Source: Pseudomonas fluorescens Q2-87 (GTDB lineage: Bacteria > Pseudomonadota > Gammaproteobacteria > Pseudomonadales > Pseudomonadaceae). Taken from it: DNA of 64,000 nucleotides. Of this stretch, positions 29,570 through 39,365 are shown piece after piece; the first letter of the stretch is position 1, and the number at the start of each line of letters is the position of its first letter. Where the stretch lies: NCBI RefSeq assembly GCF_000281895.1, contig NZ_CM001558.1:5088556-5152555 (forward strand), read 5' to 3'. A program made the position numbers and the translations under genes. The notes under the pieces are model-generated. The model saw only the letters and a program-made list of their open reading frames with translations. It did no database searches and had not been told where the DNA came from.

Positions 29570-31744
29570 CTACGCGGCGCTTCGGCCTGCCTTGACCTTG
29601 AAGCGTCCCAACACGCGCTGCATCAGCGAGGCTCGCGCAGAGAGATCCTTGGCGGCCACCGCACACTCTTGGGAGCTCGACTGGTTTTTCTGGGTCACCT
29701 CATCGATCTGCTCAAGCCCCAGGCTCGCCTGCTGCAAACCCGAGGCTTGCTCGCTGGAGGCTTGGTAGATCAGCGAAACCAGGCTGGAGACCGCATCGGT
29801 GCCACTGACGATGTTCTTCAGCGACTCAGCGGTCCGGCCGGCAATGACCATGCCGCGCTGGGTCTTGCTGGAGGAGTCGGCGATCAGTGCGGCCGTCTGC
29901 TGGGCGGCCTCGGCGCTGCGCGCGGCCAGGCTGCGCACTTCGTCGGCCACCACGGCAAAACCACGCCCAAGCTCGCCCGCCCGGGCCGCTTCGATGGCCG
30001 CGTTCAAGGCCAGCAGGTTGGTTTGCGCGGCGATGTTATCGATGGTGGTAATGATCGCCGTGATGTCCTTGCCGGAATTATCGATTTCGGCCATTGCGGC
30101 TATCAGTTCGCTCATCAGTTTGTCGCTCTCCCCCGCATCGGCGCGTGAAGCCTGGGATTGCTCATCGGCTTTCTTGGCGTTGGCGGCATTGTCCCGGGTC
30201 TGGGCGGCCATTTGCGTCATCACTGCGCTGATTTCGGTGATGGACGAAGCCGAATTGGACGCGCCGTCAGACAGCGACTGGCTCAGATCTGTCACTTGTG
30301 CGGAGCTGCCGGTGATCTGCGTGGCGCTGGCCTGGACCTCGGAAATCAGTTGGTTCAGATTGCTGACCATCTTTTCCAAGGACTTGCCGAGAGTGTCGTG
30401 GGGCGAAGACAAGCGGACCTCCAGGTCCAGGTCGCCTTCGGAAATACGCTCGGCCACCCTCACCTGCCGCTGCAGGCTTTCAGACATGTCGTTGAGGGCC
30501 ACGGACAACTGCCCGACTTCATCTTCGGACTTCTGCACCAAGCGCCGGGAAAAATCCCCCAGGCTGATGTTGGCAGCCAAGGCTGCGGCTTCGCGGATCG
30601 GCCCGACGATTTTTGCGGCAGCGAACCACAGGGCGGCCAAGGCCAATAGGGAGATGACGATTCCTACCGACACCTGCCAGATGCTGTTGTCGAGGCTGCG
30701 CGCCTGCAGCTCTTGCTCCAAGGCGATGGCCTGGCTCATGACCACGGCCTTGGGCAGGCGAATCAACACAGCCCAGGGTTTGCCGGTACGGCCAAGGCTA
30801 ATGGGCATCAGTACTTCGATATCCTGCGTTTGCGGATTGAGCACCCCATCGCCGCGACCGCCCTGGATGTCGCCGAGCACTTTTTCCCAGGATTCAGGCA
30901 ACACGGCCTTGATGGGTTGACCAATCAGGTCGGTGCGCCGGCTGTCCGCGACCACCAGCCCTTGGTTGCTGAGGATCGAAACCGTGCCTTTACCGCCATA
31001 GAGATCGGCGGACATCTGCTCGCTTAGCTTCTGGATAAAGGCGATATCGAAGTCGGCCCCGACCACGCCGTAGAACTTGCCGTTGGCGACAATCGGCACC
31101 GACAAGGTGGTCAGCCAGACGTTTTTGCCCTGGACCACATAAGGAATGGGATCGAGCACGCTTTCCTTCAGGGTGTCGCGTGGTCCACTGTACCAACCGC
31201 CCTTGGGCACGCCATTGGGATGCCGGTCCGCCGAGTCATATTCCACTAACGGCTGCACCGCGACATGCCCATCCGCGCTGCGCGTCCAGTAAGGCGTGAA
31301 ACGACCCGTCTGGGGATTATTGCCGTCTTGAGCATTGCGAAACGCGAGATCTTGCCCGTCCAGCGCATTCGGCTCCCAGCAGGAATAAGTGCCGTTGAAG
31401 TCGGGATTGTCCTTGAGGACGCCGAACAACACGCTGTTGATCTGCTCACGTCCCAGTGCCAACGGACTTTGCGCGGCCTTGCTGGCGGCAAAGGTATTGG
31501 CCATGGTGCGGGCCGCATCCAGTGCATTCTGCAGCTTGGCCTGGATGGCGTTGGCACGGGACTCGGCCAGGTTCTGGATTTCCCGGATCGTCGATTTTTC
31601 AACCAGCGCCGAGACTTCTCCGGCCACGTATTGCTCATTGGCCCTAGCGGTAAAGAGCCCGTAGACCACCAGGCTGATGGATGAAACAAACAGGCAAATG
31701 CCTGCCGTGACACAAATGCGTGCCTGCAATGACTTGAACTTCAT
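29570..31744 (-). CDS. methyl-accepting chemotaxis protein, dCache type
   Basis: This 724-aa receptor has a first membrane segment at about residues 10-32 and a large periplasmic dCache_1 ligand domain, in which [14 protein letters not shown] and GGWYSGPRD precede [15 protein letters not shown] second membrane segment near residue 380 ([17 protein letters not shown]), a HAMP domain and the signalling domain with the hairpin tip [20 protein letters not shown] follow. It senses a small ligand in the periplasm and controls CheA. The Arg of the usual amino-acid-binding motif is not obvious. No C-terminal CheR pentapeptide is seen. The start at 31744 follows AGGGGATG. Confidence 0.9.
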   Translation of the reverse strand: MKFKSLQARICVTAGICLFVSSISLVVYGLFTARANEQYVAGEVSALVEKSTIREIQNLAESRANAIQAKLQNALDAARTMANTFAASKAAQSPLALGREQINSVLFGVLKDNPDFNGTYSCWEPNALDGQDLAFRNAQDGNNPQTGRFTPYWTRSADGHVAVQPLVEYDSADRHPNGVPKGGWYSGPRDTLKESVLDPIPYVVQGKNVWLTTLSVPIVANGKFYGVVGADFDIAFIQKLSEQMSADLYGGKGTVSILSNQGLVVADSRRTDLIGQPIKAVLPESWEKVLGDIQGGRGDGVLNPQTQDIEVLMPISLGRTGKPWAVLIRLPKAVVMSQAIALEQELQARSLDNSIWQVSVGIVISLLALAALWFAAAKIVGPIREAAALAANISLGDFSRRLVQKSEDEVGQLSVALNDMSESLQRQVRVAERISEGDLDLEVRLSSPHDTLGKSLEKMVSNLNQLISEVQASATQITGSSAQVTDLSQSLSDGASNSASSITEISAVMTQMAAQTRDNAANAKKADEQSQASRADAGESDKLMSELIAAMAEIDNSGKDITAIITTIDNIAAQTNLLALNAAIEAARAGELGRGFAVVADEVRSLAARSAEAAQQTAALIADSSSKTQRGMVIAGRTAESLKNIVSGTDAVSSLVSLIYQASSEQASGLQQASLGLEQIDEVTQKNQSSSQECAVAAKDLSARASLMQRVLGRFKVKAGRSAA

Positions 31745-32116
31745 ATCATCCCCTGCCTGATTCTTGTTTATTGCCAACGTTAAAGACGACGGTGTTTAAC
31801 TCATGCACGACGCGGCGAATAACAATCGATCACGGCTATTTACGCTGGCCACAAGACACTCGCCTTGAAGGATTCAGCGATACAGCTGCTTATTGATATT
31901 TGAAGCATGGCAGGTTGGCGTAATCCCTCTATCTGCCTGAAAAGCAGTAAAGGTGTCCAAATCAAGAACCAGGGGCCTTATGTGCCAAGACAATAAGGGT
32001 GATCGCTGGAAAGAATACGAAACGTGCTAGTCCAGTAACCACAGGGTTACCCTTGAGTAATGCCGCAGAATCCATTCAGACCAAGAACCACAACCGCAAA
32101 TTAACACGGTCGACTT

Positions 32117-32150
32117 TTATACAAAATCGAACTTAGGCGTTATACAAAAT
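32117..32150. repeat. two direct copies of TTATACAAAAT, 23 bp apart
   Basis: The 11-mer occurs at 32117-32127 and 32140-32150. The same 11-mer begins the palindrome at the ybgA promoter (7429-7439). The rest of the 31745-32356 spacer holds only the decayed REPIN below and no gene that I can support. Confidence 0.5.
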
Positions 32151-32212
32151 AGTACTTTGGTCGTGATTTCAGCGGGCGCATCAAATAGTGATTATCTATC
32201 CGGTCATGAACC

Positions 32213-32325
32213 TGTGGCGAGAGAACTGGCTCCCATCTGCTGGCGAAGCTGCCCCAGGCATCTATGGGCTGAGGCAAGGAACCTGGGCCTGCTTCGCAGT
32301 TCAGCGGGAGCAAGCTCCTCGCCAC
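32213..32325. repeat. decayed REPIN-like element
   Basis: GTGGCGAGAGAACTGGCTCC at the left and GGAGCAAGCTCCTCGCCAC at the right are the same REP arms as at 836 and 4084, but the left arm carries several changes and the right arm lacks one base. Confidence 0.65.
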
Positions 32326-32356
32326 GATGATTTTGGCTAACAGCATCACGCCCGAA

Positions 32357-33574
32357 TCAGGCTTTTTTGGTCCTGGGCAGGAAAATCGCCAACACCCCAA
32401 ACAGCGGCAAGAACGAGCACAACCAATACACGTACTCGATGCCACGGATGTCCGCCAAATGCCCCAGCAACGCGGCGCCGATGCCGCCGAAGCCGAACAT
32501 CAGGCCGAAGAACACCCCGGCGATCATCCCGACATTGCCTGGCACCAGTTCCTGGGCATATACCACGATGGCGGAGAACGCCGAGGCCAGGATGAAGCCG
32601 ATCACCACGCTGAGGATGCTGGTCCACAGCAGATCAACGTGAGGCAGGATCAGGGTGAACGGCGCCACGCCTAGGATCGAGAACCAGATCACCGCCTTGC
32701 GCCCGATCCTGTCACCGATAGGGCCGCCGAAGAACGTGCCCGCCGCCACCGCGCCGAGAAACAGGAACAGGTGCAACTGCGAGGAAGCCACCGACAGGTC
32801 GAATTTCTCGATCAGGTAGAAGGTGAAGTAGCTGGTGAAACTGGCCATGTAGAAATACTTGGAAAACACCAACAGCCCCAGCACCACCAGCGCACTGGTC
32901 ACTCGTCCCTTGGACAGGCCGTGGGTGGCCGCCTGGCCTTGCTTGAGCTTGAACAGGTTCAGGTGATTGGCGTACCAGCGGCTGATGCGGTACAGCACGA
33001 ACAGCGCAAACAGGGCGAACAACCCGAACCAAGCGACGTTGCCTTGTCCGTAGGGAATGATGATCGCCGCCGCCAGCAGCGGGCCGAAGGCCGAGCCGGC
33101 ATTGCCGCCGACCTGGAACGTCGATTGCGCCAGCCCGTAGCGACCGCCCGAGGCCAGTCGCGCCACCCGTGACGCTTCCGGGTGGAAGGTCGACGAGCCG
33201 ATACCGATCAAAGCAGCCGCCACCAGAATCAGGGCAAAACTGCCGACCATGGACATCATCACGATGCCGATCAGCGTGCACACCGTCCCGGCCGGCAGCA
33301 ACCAGGGCTTGGGGTGTCGGTCAGTGTGATAGCCGACCCAGGGTTGCAGCAGGGATGCCGTCAACTGGAAGGTCAGCGTGATCAGCCCGACCTGGGTAAA
33401 GGTCAGGCCATAACTGTCCTTGAGCATCGGATAGATCGAAGGCAACACTGCCTGGATCAAGTCGTTGATCAAATGCGCCAGGGCCACGGCACCAATAATG
33501 CGCATGACCAAAGGACTGCTTTGCGATGTGGCAGGTATGGACGGCGCGTCGACCTGGGTATTGCTGATAGCCAT
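32357..33574 (-). CDS. MFS transporter, fosmidomycin-resistance (Fsr) type
   Basis: This 405-aa protein has twelve hydrophobic segments and strong features of the Fsr group: HLINDLIQAVLPSIYPMLKD near residue 35, PWVGYHTDRHPKP in loop 2-3, and GSSTFHPEASRVAR. Members export fosmidomycin-like or other small molecules. The ATG at 33574 has GGA about nine bases upstream and gives the usual length. It is divergent from the chemoreceptor gene at 33907; the 332-bp spacer between them shows no further feature that I can support. Confidence 0.85.
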   Translation of the reverse strand: MAISNTQVDAPSIPATSQSSPLVMRIIGAVALAHLINDLIQAVLPSIYPMLKDSYGLTFTQVGLITLTFQLTASLLQPWVGYHTDRHPKPWLLPAGTVCTLIGIVMMSMVGSFALILVAAALIGIGSSTFHPEASRVARLASGGRYGLAQSTFQVGGNAGSAFGPLLAAAIIIPYGQGNVAWFGLFALFALFVLYRISRWYANHLNLFKLKQGQAATHGLSKGRVTSALVVLGLLVFSKYFYMASFTSYFTFYLIEKFDLSVASSQLHLFLFLGAVAAGTFFGGPIGDRIGRKAVIWFSILGVAPFTLILPHVDLLWTSILSVVIGFILASAFSAIVVYAQELVPGNVGMIAGVFFGLMFGFGGIGAALLGHLADIRGIEYVYWLCSFLPLFGVLAIFLPRTKKA

Positions 33575-33906
33575 TGAAGTTTTCCATGCGACAAAGGGTG
33601 CACGCGGGCAGGTGCGCCAATGTGCCATTTTTCAGTGCGCCAAGGCTATCCCCTTAGCTTGCTATCGACCGTGAAAGTTGTCGGAAACCAAGGTGATAGC
33701 GCAACGCCATGGTCTGAATCTTGCCTTGTAAACCACCTACAACGCGGCCTCTTACAAAGGGGACCGAGAATGGGAAGTTTCGCTACAGAGCTGGCCTACA
33801 GAGCCGATTTGGACAGAACTTTCGAGGCCTTTTAAAAGGGCACCTGTGTCGGCACTTGTGTAGATACGCACAAAAACAGTGCAAAGGTGTTCAGGGGAGT
33901 ATGGGC

Positions 33907-35964
33907 ATGCAGGCTTTTTTATCACCGGGCATCAGATTGTTGGGACGTTTCGGCTTCGCCCGTAAATTCCAGCTACTGTTCCTGCTTTTCATCCTGCCGC
34001 TCATGGGCAGCCTGTGGCTGATCGGCCAAGACTATCGGGACAAACTCAGCCTGGTTTCAGGAGAACGCGCCGGGGTCCGCCAATTGCTGGCCCTGGATAA
34101 CCTGGACAACCTGCTCACCGCCCAGCGCAACCGTGCCGCACGCTGGCGCGCCACGGAAACCAATCGCCAACCGACCCCCGCGACCATTGCTGCAATGGCA
34201 GCGTTCGACGCTGTACAACCGGCGCTCAACCAGGCGGCCATTGACCTGGGCAGCACCTTGCAAGCCGAAGGCGCCCAAGCCGATACACTCGCCCGCTATC
34301 AAGCCTTGCAAACCAGCCTCAATGGCCTGGATTCCAAAAGCCTGGGCAGCGTCGGCTGGTGGCCGGATGGCTACGACCGCTTCACCGCCGCACTCAGTGC
34401 CCTGCAAGCCTTGCGCGAGCAGATGGTCATGGACAACCGCCTGACGCTCGCCTCTTGGCTGGAGACTTATCTACTGACACAGATTTCGACCCAGCAAACG
34501 CCGGACCTGATCGAACGGGTCGGTCGCCTGGCCAGCGTCGGCCAGGCCTCCGTGGTGTCGGGCCAGTTCACCTTGCAGAGTCGCCTGCAACTGCGCGACC
34601 TGCGCAGCCGGATCGGCGACGCGCGCGATCAACTGATCAAGACCGGTGCGCTGCTGGAAACACGCCTGCCCAGCGAGCTGCAAGCCTGGGCCGGACAGTT
34701 CCGGGGCAGCCTCCAGCATCTGGATGCCGGCCTGAAAGTACTCGATGATGGCGTCTTCGGTGGCTCGATCAGTCTCAAGCCGGAGGACTTCGAGAAACAC
34801 ATGGATGCCCTGCTGGGCGACCTGGCGACCTTGCGTCAGCAGTCGCTGGTGGCACTGGATACCCGACTCGACTATTACCACGGCTCAGCCGTCCGCCAGT
34901 TCACCCTGGTGGCGACGGTGCTTGGCTGCCTGTTGCTCGCGGCGCTCTACCTGTTTATCTGCCTGCAAGCGTCGATCCGGCGCAGCGCCAGCGGTATCAC
35001 CCTGTTGGCCGAAGCCCTGCGTGACGGCAATCTCAGCCTGCAAGTGCCAGTGCAAGGGCGCGATGAACTCGCCGCTATCAGCACCGCGCTGAACGTCGCT
35101 GTGGTGCAACTGCGCAACAGCCTGCTGGGGGTGGATCACGAAACGCTGCAACTGAGCAATGCCGTACGCACCCTGAATACACACTCCAGCGGCGCCCTGA
35201 GCGAAGTCGAGGCCCAGCAGATGCAGATCAGCCAGATTGCCGCCGCCGCGACGCAACTGGCAGCGACCTCCCAAGGTGTCGCGAAAAGTTGTGAGCAAGC
35301 CTCCGACAGCGCCCAACAGACCCGGCGCATCGCCACCGACAGCAGCCGTGACAGCCAGCGCACCACGGCCAGCATCCAGCAGCTCAACCAGCGACTCAAC
35401 GAGACCGCCGCCGCGCTCGGTCGGGTCAGCGAACAAGGGCAGCAGATTCAACTGGTGGTCGACACCATCCGTGGCGTGGCCGAGCAAACCAACCTGCTGG
35501 CCCTCAACGCCGCCATCGAAGCGGCCCGTGCCGGTGAACAAGGCCGTGGTTTCGCGGTGGTGGCCGATGAGGTGCGCAGCCTGTCGCAACGCACCCAGTC
35601 CTCCACGCAACAGATTGCCGGCACCGTTGATAGCTTGCGCGCCACCGTCAACGAAGCAGTCAGCCTGATGGAAGCCGCCTGCGGCCAGGCCCAGGCCGAT
35701 GCGCAATCGGTCACCGGGCTTGGCGAGCGGCTGGGAGAAATCGCCAGCGCCGTGCAAAGCGTCACCGATACCCTGGCGCAAATCGCCACGGCAGTGGACG
35801 AACAGGCCAGCACCGCCGACGAGGTCAGCGGCAACATCCAGCAGGTCGACCAAGCGGCAGTGCGCTTGCTCGAAGGCGCCCGCGCCGTGAATCTGGCGGC
35901 CAACACCCTGAGCCAGGGAAGCCAGGCATTGAGTGCCAACACGGGAAGATTTCAACTCGGCTGA
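33907..35964 (+). CDS. methyl-accepting chemotaxis protein
   Basis: This 685-aa receptor has a first membrane segment near residues 18-40 (LLFLLFILPLMGSLWLIG) and a long helical periplasmic domain of about 290 residues. A second segment near 335-355 (VATVLGCLLLAALYLFI), a HAMP domain and a signalling domain with [21 protein letters not shown] and [12 protein letters not shown] follow. The helical input domain is not a Cache domain and its ligand is unknown. I use the ATG at 33907 because GGGGAG ends seven bases before it; the ATG at 33901 is only one base away from that site. Confidence 0.88.
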   Translation: MQAFLSPGIRLLGRFGFARKFQLLFLLFILPLMGSLWLIGQDYRDKLSLVSGERAGVRQLLALDNLDNLLTAQRNRAARWRATETNRQPTPATIAAMAAFDAVQPALNQAAIDLGSTLQAEGAQADTLARYQALQTSLNGLDSKSLGSVGWWPDGYDRFTAALSALQALREQMVMDNRLTLASWLETYLLTQISTQQTPDLIERVGRLASVGQASVVSGQFTLQSRLQLRDLRSRIGDARDQLIKTGALLETRLPSELQAWAGQFRGSLQHLDAGLKVLDDGVFGGSISLKPEDFEKHMDALLGDLATLRQQSLVALDTRLDYYHGSAVRQFTLVATVLGCLLLAALYLFICLQASIRRSASGITLLAEALRDGNLSLQVPVQGRDELAAISTALNVAVVQLRNSLLGVDHETLQLSNAVRTLNTHSSGALSEVEAQQMQISQIAAAATQLAATSQGVAKSCEQASDSAQQTRRIATDSSRDSQRTTASIQQLNQRLNETAAALGRVSEQGQQIQLVVDTIRGVAEQTNLLALNAAIEAARAGEQGRGFAVVADEVRSLSQRTQSSTQQIAGTVDSLRATVNEAVSLMEAACGQAQADAQSVTGLGERLGEIASAVQSVTDTLAQIATAVDEQASTADEVSGNIQQVDQAAVRLLEGARAVNLAANTLSQGSQALSANTGRFQLG

Positions 35965-36027
35965 AAGAGTTTTGTGGTGAGGATTGTTAAGCGGTTGAAA
36001 GCGCAGAGAAATATTTCAGATTTACGC

Positions 36028-36056
36028 TTGACACATCTACGTTACCAGCGAATAAT
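36028..36056 (+). promoter_or_regulatory. tRNA-Met promoter
   Basis: TTGACA (36028-36033) and AATAAT (36051-36056) have an exact 17-bp spacer, and the tRNA begins 12 bp after the -10 box. Confidence 0.8.
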
Positions 36057-36067
36057 GCGCGCCACTT

Positions 36068-36144
36068 GGCTACATAGCTCAGTTGGTTAGAGCATAGCAT
36101 TCATAATGCTGGGGTCCGGGGTTCAAGTCCCTGTGTAGCCACCA
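36068..36144 (+). tRNA. tRNA-Met, elongator (anticodon CAT)
   Basis: Acceptor arms GGCTACA and TGTAGCC pair and are followed by A and the encoded CCA. The anticodon loop TTCATAA has CAT at 36102-36104. The D arm has AGCTCAGTTGGTTAGAGC and the T arm GGTTCAAGTCC. The first pair is G-C, as in elongator rather than initiator tRNA-Met. Its 3' end is the integration site of the element that follows. Confidence 0.95.
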
Positions 36145-36149
36145 AGTAC
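36120..36149 (+). other. attL, 3' end of tRNA-Met
   Basis: GGTTCAAGTCCCTGTGTA-GCCACCAAGTAC here corresponds to a diverged copy at 56555-56583. Both share CTGTGTA and CCACCAAGTAC exactly. The functional tRNA is on this side, next to the integrase, as usual for tRNA-targeting elements. Confidence 0.8.
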
Positions 36150-36191
36150 CGATCCATAGATGTCTACAGCAGTCTATGAATCACCTCAAGA

Positions 36192-36215
36192 AGCCCGCCT
36201 CGTGCGGGCTTTCTT
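36192..36215 (+). terminator. terminator downstream of tRNA-Met, inside the element
   Basis: AGCCCGC and GCGGGCT pair around CTCGT, followed by TTCTTGTTT. It gives the tRNA a new transcript end; the original terminator seems to be the one now at 56585. Confidence 0.75.
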
Positions 36216-36258
36216 GTTTCTGGCTGTCCACCTCTATCTACCCCTATCCTTCCCCACC

Positions 36259-36308
36259 GTGTATGCCCACGTGTATGCTTCAGAACTAATTGAACTGGAG
36301 GCATACAC
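36259..36308. promoter_or_regulatory. candidate integrase arm-type sites, left end
   Basis: GTGTATGCCCACGTGTATGC contains two direct copies of GTGTATGC, and an inverted copy (GCATACAC) ends just before the integrase start. The same arrangement, ATGTATGCCTGCATGTATGC, is found near the other end at 56485. Repeats shared by both ends suggest integrase or excision-factor binding. Confidence 0.55.
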
Positions 36309-36310
36309 AG

Positions 36311-37552
36311 ATGAAGCGCGCCGATATCAAGCGACGTCCTCTCGCTGATACAACACTTTCCAGCCTGGAGCCTGAGGCCGGGGCATACCGCGAACTAGAC
36401 AGTCCTGGGCTGTATTTCAGAGTCAAACCAAACGGCCAAAAATCTTGGGAATTACGCTACAAGAAACCGGACGGCAAATGGTCTTGGCTAGGTCTCGGCG
36501 GCTATCCAGAAGTAAGCGGCGCCTTCGCTCGACAGAAAGCGGCAGAGCTAAGAGCTGACGCCTCAGAGGGCAAGAACCCAATCATCTCCAAGAAGGCTCG
36601 TCAGGCGGCTGACATTGACGCAGCCAATGACACCTTCGAATCACTAGCCAGGGAATGGCATACGTCTCGCCTCAGCGGCTGGGATGCTGGTACTGCCAAA
36701 AGGATACTCGGCGCACTCGAACGCCACGTGTTCCCCTCGCTCGGTAAACGTCCCTATACCTCGATCATGTCTATGGAGTGGATGGAGCTATTGAGAGGAC
36801 TTGAGCGCCAGGGGATTTTGGAACAGATGAGTCGCGTGAGGGCTTACTGCAAAGATATCTATGACCTGGCTCGCGTGACTGGCAGAGCCGTCAACAATCC
36901 CTTGGAGGGCGTGCATAAATTTCTGTCATCAGGAAAGGCAGAGAACTACGCTCATGTTTCTCCTGGCGAGCTCCCTGGATTACTTCGAGCTATACGCTCC
37001 TATCCGCATGCCAAAGATGTTCAGCTTGGCCTGCGGCTGTTGACTCTGATGGCAGTCCGTCCCAGCGAACTTCGCGAAGCTCATTGGGTGGAGTTCGACT
37101 TCGACAAGAAACTGTGGACAGTGCCTGTCGAACGTAAGGGACGTAAAAAAGGCCGCGAACATCTGGTGCCGCTATGCACTCAAGCCGTAGATGTCCTATT
37201 GGAGCTTCGGCAACTTACCGGTGCATACCCTCTCCTATTTCCAGGTAGAAGCGACCGCACCAAACCCCGAAGCGACACCGTGTTTCTCATGGCACTCAGG
37301 CGTCTTGGTTACGAAGGCCGCCAGACCGGTCATGGCTTCCGCCACATCGCCAGCACCATCCTCAATGAGCATGGTTACCCCGCTGACCATATCGAGGCCC
37401 AACTCAGTCACAAGGCACAGGGCGTCCGGGGTATCTACAACAAAGCCCAGTACCTGGAGCAGCGCGTAAAGATGATGCAGTGGTATGCGGATCACCTTGA
37501 TGCACTTGAAGCCGGGAATGTGATCCAAGGTCAGTTCGGTAAGGCTGTATGA
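36311..37552 (+). CDS. int: tyrosine integrase, P4/DUF4102 type
   Basis: This 413-aa recombinase has an N-terminal DUF4102 arm-binding domain (LDSPGLYFRVKPNGQKSW, LGGYPEVSGAFARQKA), a core-binding SAM-like domain around residues 105-200 and a catalytic domain. Catalytic residues are seen as Arg250 (AVRPSEL), His341 and Arg344 (HGFRH), His367 (QLSHK) and Tyr376 (GIYNKAQYLEQR). It lies right beside attL in the tRNA-Met gene and should catalyse integration and, with AlpA, excision. It looks intact. Confidence 0.93.
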   Translation: MKRADIKRRPLADTTLSSLEPEAGAYRELDSPGLYFRVKPNGQKSWELRYKKPDGKWSWLGLGGYPEVSGAFARQKAAELRADASEGKNPIISKKARQAADIDAANDTFESLAREWHTSRLSGWDAGTAKRILGALERHVFPSLGKRPYTSIMSMEWMELLRGLERQGILEQMSRVRAYCKDIYDLARVTGRAVNNPLEGVHKFLSSGKAENYAHVSPGELPGLLRAIRSYPHAKDVQLGLRLLTLMAVRPSELREAHWVEFDFDKKLWTVPVERKGRKKGREHLVPLCTQAVDVLLELRQLTGAYPLLFPGRSDRTKPRSDTVFLMALRRLGYEGRQTGHGFRHIASTILNEHGYPADHIEAQLSHKAQGVRGIYNKAQYLEQRVKMMQWYADHLDALEAGNVIQGQFGKAV

Positions 37553-37584
37553 GCACCGGCTACCATTACCCTCTCAAAATCCAT

Positions 37585-37704
37585 GTTACGGGTGTTACTC
37601 GTGTAACTAACCTCGCCAAACGCCCGTATTCATTGGATTTCGCGGCTGTTACACGCCTGCGCAATAACCGGTACACCGCGTGTGACGCCGCCTTAATGTG
37701 TAAC
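37585..37704. repeat. cluster of GTTAC/GTAAC repeats after the integrase
   Basis: Five copies of GTTAC in either orientation occur in 120 bp (37585, 37594, 37603, 37648, 37700), several as TGTTACACG or TGTTACTCG. A second such cluster is at 54851-54971. The 37553-37834 spacer has a weak open frame, but no gene that I would support. Confidence 0.5.
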
Positions 37705-37834
37705 GCATCTATCACCCCAAGCTCACTGCAGGCTGGCGTTAGACGTGTCTGGTCATCGAGCGACTCACGCTGGTTTCACTTGCGACACAAAGGGCGTGGG
37801 ATCGAGCGCGACACAACGCCTGAGATGCTCGCCC

Positions 37835-38674
37835 ATGGCTGATCATCAATCCCTAGTAGATACCGCGTTTACCGCCGGACTGATGAGTTTTCTCTCGGCG
37901 CAGCCGCTATACGAGCTCTGCCGTGAACAGATTCATGACGTGTGCTATCTAATCGAACAATGCTGTCTTCGCGTTCGCGACGATAGCAACGACCTCGCTC
38001 CCAGCAGCCTGTGCATCAAGACGACAATGCATGAAGAGACAATTTTTCAGTATGCCTCCACCGACACCAGAGCACGTCTCGCCCACTGGGTTCGTCAATA
38101 CAGTGAGTGTGAAACGGCTTCGGATCGCGATACCCACGCCGCCTACATCATGGCTTGTGCTGTGAAAGCTCTGGGGGAGCTAAACGACTGGATGCGGACA
38201 ACAGATCAGAAGGCTTGGTCTCATCTTTCAGAGCCTCCGACCGACTGGCCGTGGGAACTCTATTGTCAGTTTGTAGAGATGCAGGCCAATCCAGATGAGC
38301 GTATTGAGGCGCTCGATCAGTACGTCCTGCACCTGGAGCCCATCATATCCCTGCCCTGCTTGATTGATGATGAACTGACGCCCGTCGCTGATCGAGCGAT
38401 CAAGAATGCGATTCGCAAAAAAGGCGGCATCATAAGCGGCATGGAGCGTAGCAAGGACACCAGTGCCCGAGATGCTGCAATTGTTAAGCAAGGCATACAC
38501 TACCTGGCGAAAGGCATGCCTGAGCGAAACATCCCAACCGCCGTGCATGCTTGGCTGGAACGTGAAGTTGCTAGACCGCTAAAACAGCGTCCCGAGTGGA
38601 TCCCCCTCGAAACTCAGAAGGCACTCACGCGCAAAAGCGTAGAGGCCATCCTCAAACGCAAATTTGTTCTGTAA
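37835..38674 (+). CDS. hypothetical protein of P4-like elements
   Basis: This 279-aa protein is not recognised by motif. It begins MADHQSLVDTAFTAGLMSFL. The N-terminal half is acidic and Cys-containing (CREQIHDVCYLIEQCCLRV); the C-terminal part is basic (RKKGGIISGMERSKDTSARD, ending RKSVEAILKRKFVL), which suggests nucleic-acid contact. The ATG at 37835 follows the GTTAC repeat cluster. It lies between integrase and alpA. It is soluble and lacks a signal peptide. Confidence 0.7.
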   Translation: MADHQSLVDTAFTAGLMSFLSAQPLYELCREQIHDVCYLIEQCCLRVRDDSNDLAPSSLCIKTTMHEETIFQYASTDTRARLAHWVRQYSECETASDRDTHAAYIMACAVKALGELNDWMRTTDQKAWSHLSEPPTDWPWELYCQFVEMQANPDERIEALDQYVLHLEPIISLPCLIDDELTPVADRAIKNAIRKKGGIISGMERSKDTSARDAAIVKQGIHYLAKGMPERNIPTAVHAWLEREVARPLKQRPEWIPLETQKALTRKSVEAILKRKFVL

Positions 38675-38775
38675 CTGAAACTTCAATCGAATTTCAATTG
38701 GAAGTGAACTGCTCACCGCATTTCATCGCCTAGATCATTGCTCTCGTCAGTCCAAACCAATCGAGAGCAATACCT

Positions 38776-39057
38776 ATGAATACCTCAATCACCAGCCTTT
38801 CCCGAAAGGCTCCTGCAAATTCCCCCTCGCTGTTTGATGCCACCTCGACGTTGATCCGCATGCGTGAAGTCGAAGGCATCGTAGGGATGAAACGGTCCAC
38901 CATCTACAAGCTGATGCAGCGTCCTGACTGTGGCTTTCCCCAGCCCGTCAAACTGAGCAACAGCAATGCTCGCGGTGCGCCGGTCGCCTGGGTTCTATCT
39001 GAAGTCCAAGCATGGGCACGCAGCCGCATCGAGGCCCGTGATCAGGTGGCCGCATGA
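38776..39057 (+). CDS. alpA: AlpA-family regulator / excisionase
   Basis: This 93-aa protein has the AlpA winged-helix pattern LIRMREVEGIVGMKRSTIYK, then FPQPVKLSNSNARGAPVAWV and EVQAWARSRI. AlpA and P4 Vis proteins act as excisionases and repressors by binding near att and early promoters. Its stop codon overlaps the ATG of the next gene (ATGA), so the two are coupled. Confidence 0.88.
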   Translation: MNTSITSLSRKAPANSPSLFDATSTLIRMREVEGIVGMKRSTIYKLMQRPDCGFPQPVKLSNSNARGAPVAWVLSEVQAWARSRIEARDQVAA

Positions 39058-39359
39058 GCCGCAAGATCGCCAACAAAGCGCTGATGCACCCGTTCTCCGT
39101 TCTTCGCCAGATCGGCTTTTCGCCTCGCCTCATGCAACGCCTGGAGCGCTACCGCAGCCAGCAGGACAAACAAGGTCGTGTGGTCAGCGTACTCAGCTGG
39201 GCCGACGGCACCTGGTGCGCGCTCTCCCTCCACTGCGAAAAGACCGGAGCCGTGATTGTCGACGAGGGCCAGCAAGCGGAAGCCTATGAGGATGCCCGCT
39301 CGATGCTCCAAAGCGGCTTCCTGCCCCTGCTTTCCCTGCGCTTCGACTTTCATGCCTGA
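39054..39359 (+). CDS. hypothetical protein coupled to alpA
   Basis: This 101-aa basic protein (MSRKIANKALMHPFSVLRQI) has the compact middle WADGTWCALSLHCEKTGAVIV. I do not recognise a family. The ATGA overlap with alpA makes it a real gene of the same message. It ends six bases before the strong hairpin at 39366. Confidence 0.65.
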   Translation: MSRKIANKALMHPFSVLRQIGFSPRLMQRLERYRSQQDKQGRVVSVLSWADGTWCALSLHCEKTGAVIVDEGQQAEAYEDARSMLQSGFLPLLSLRFDFHA

Positions 39360-39365
39360 AACGAA

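Noticed and set aside
37549..37842. 97-codon open frame between the integrase and the 279-aa gene
   Set aside because: It starts in an ATGA overlap and ends over the next start, but it lies over the GTTAC repeats and its amino acid composition looks non-coding. The ATGA overlap alone is weak support.
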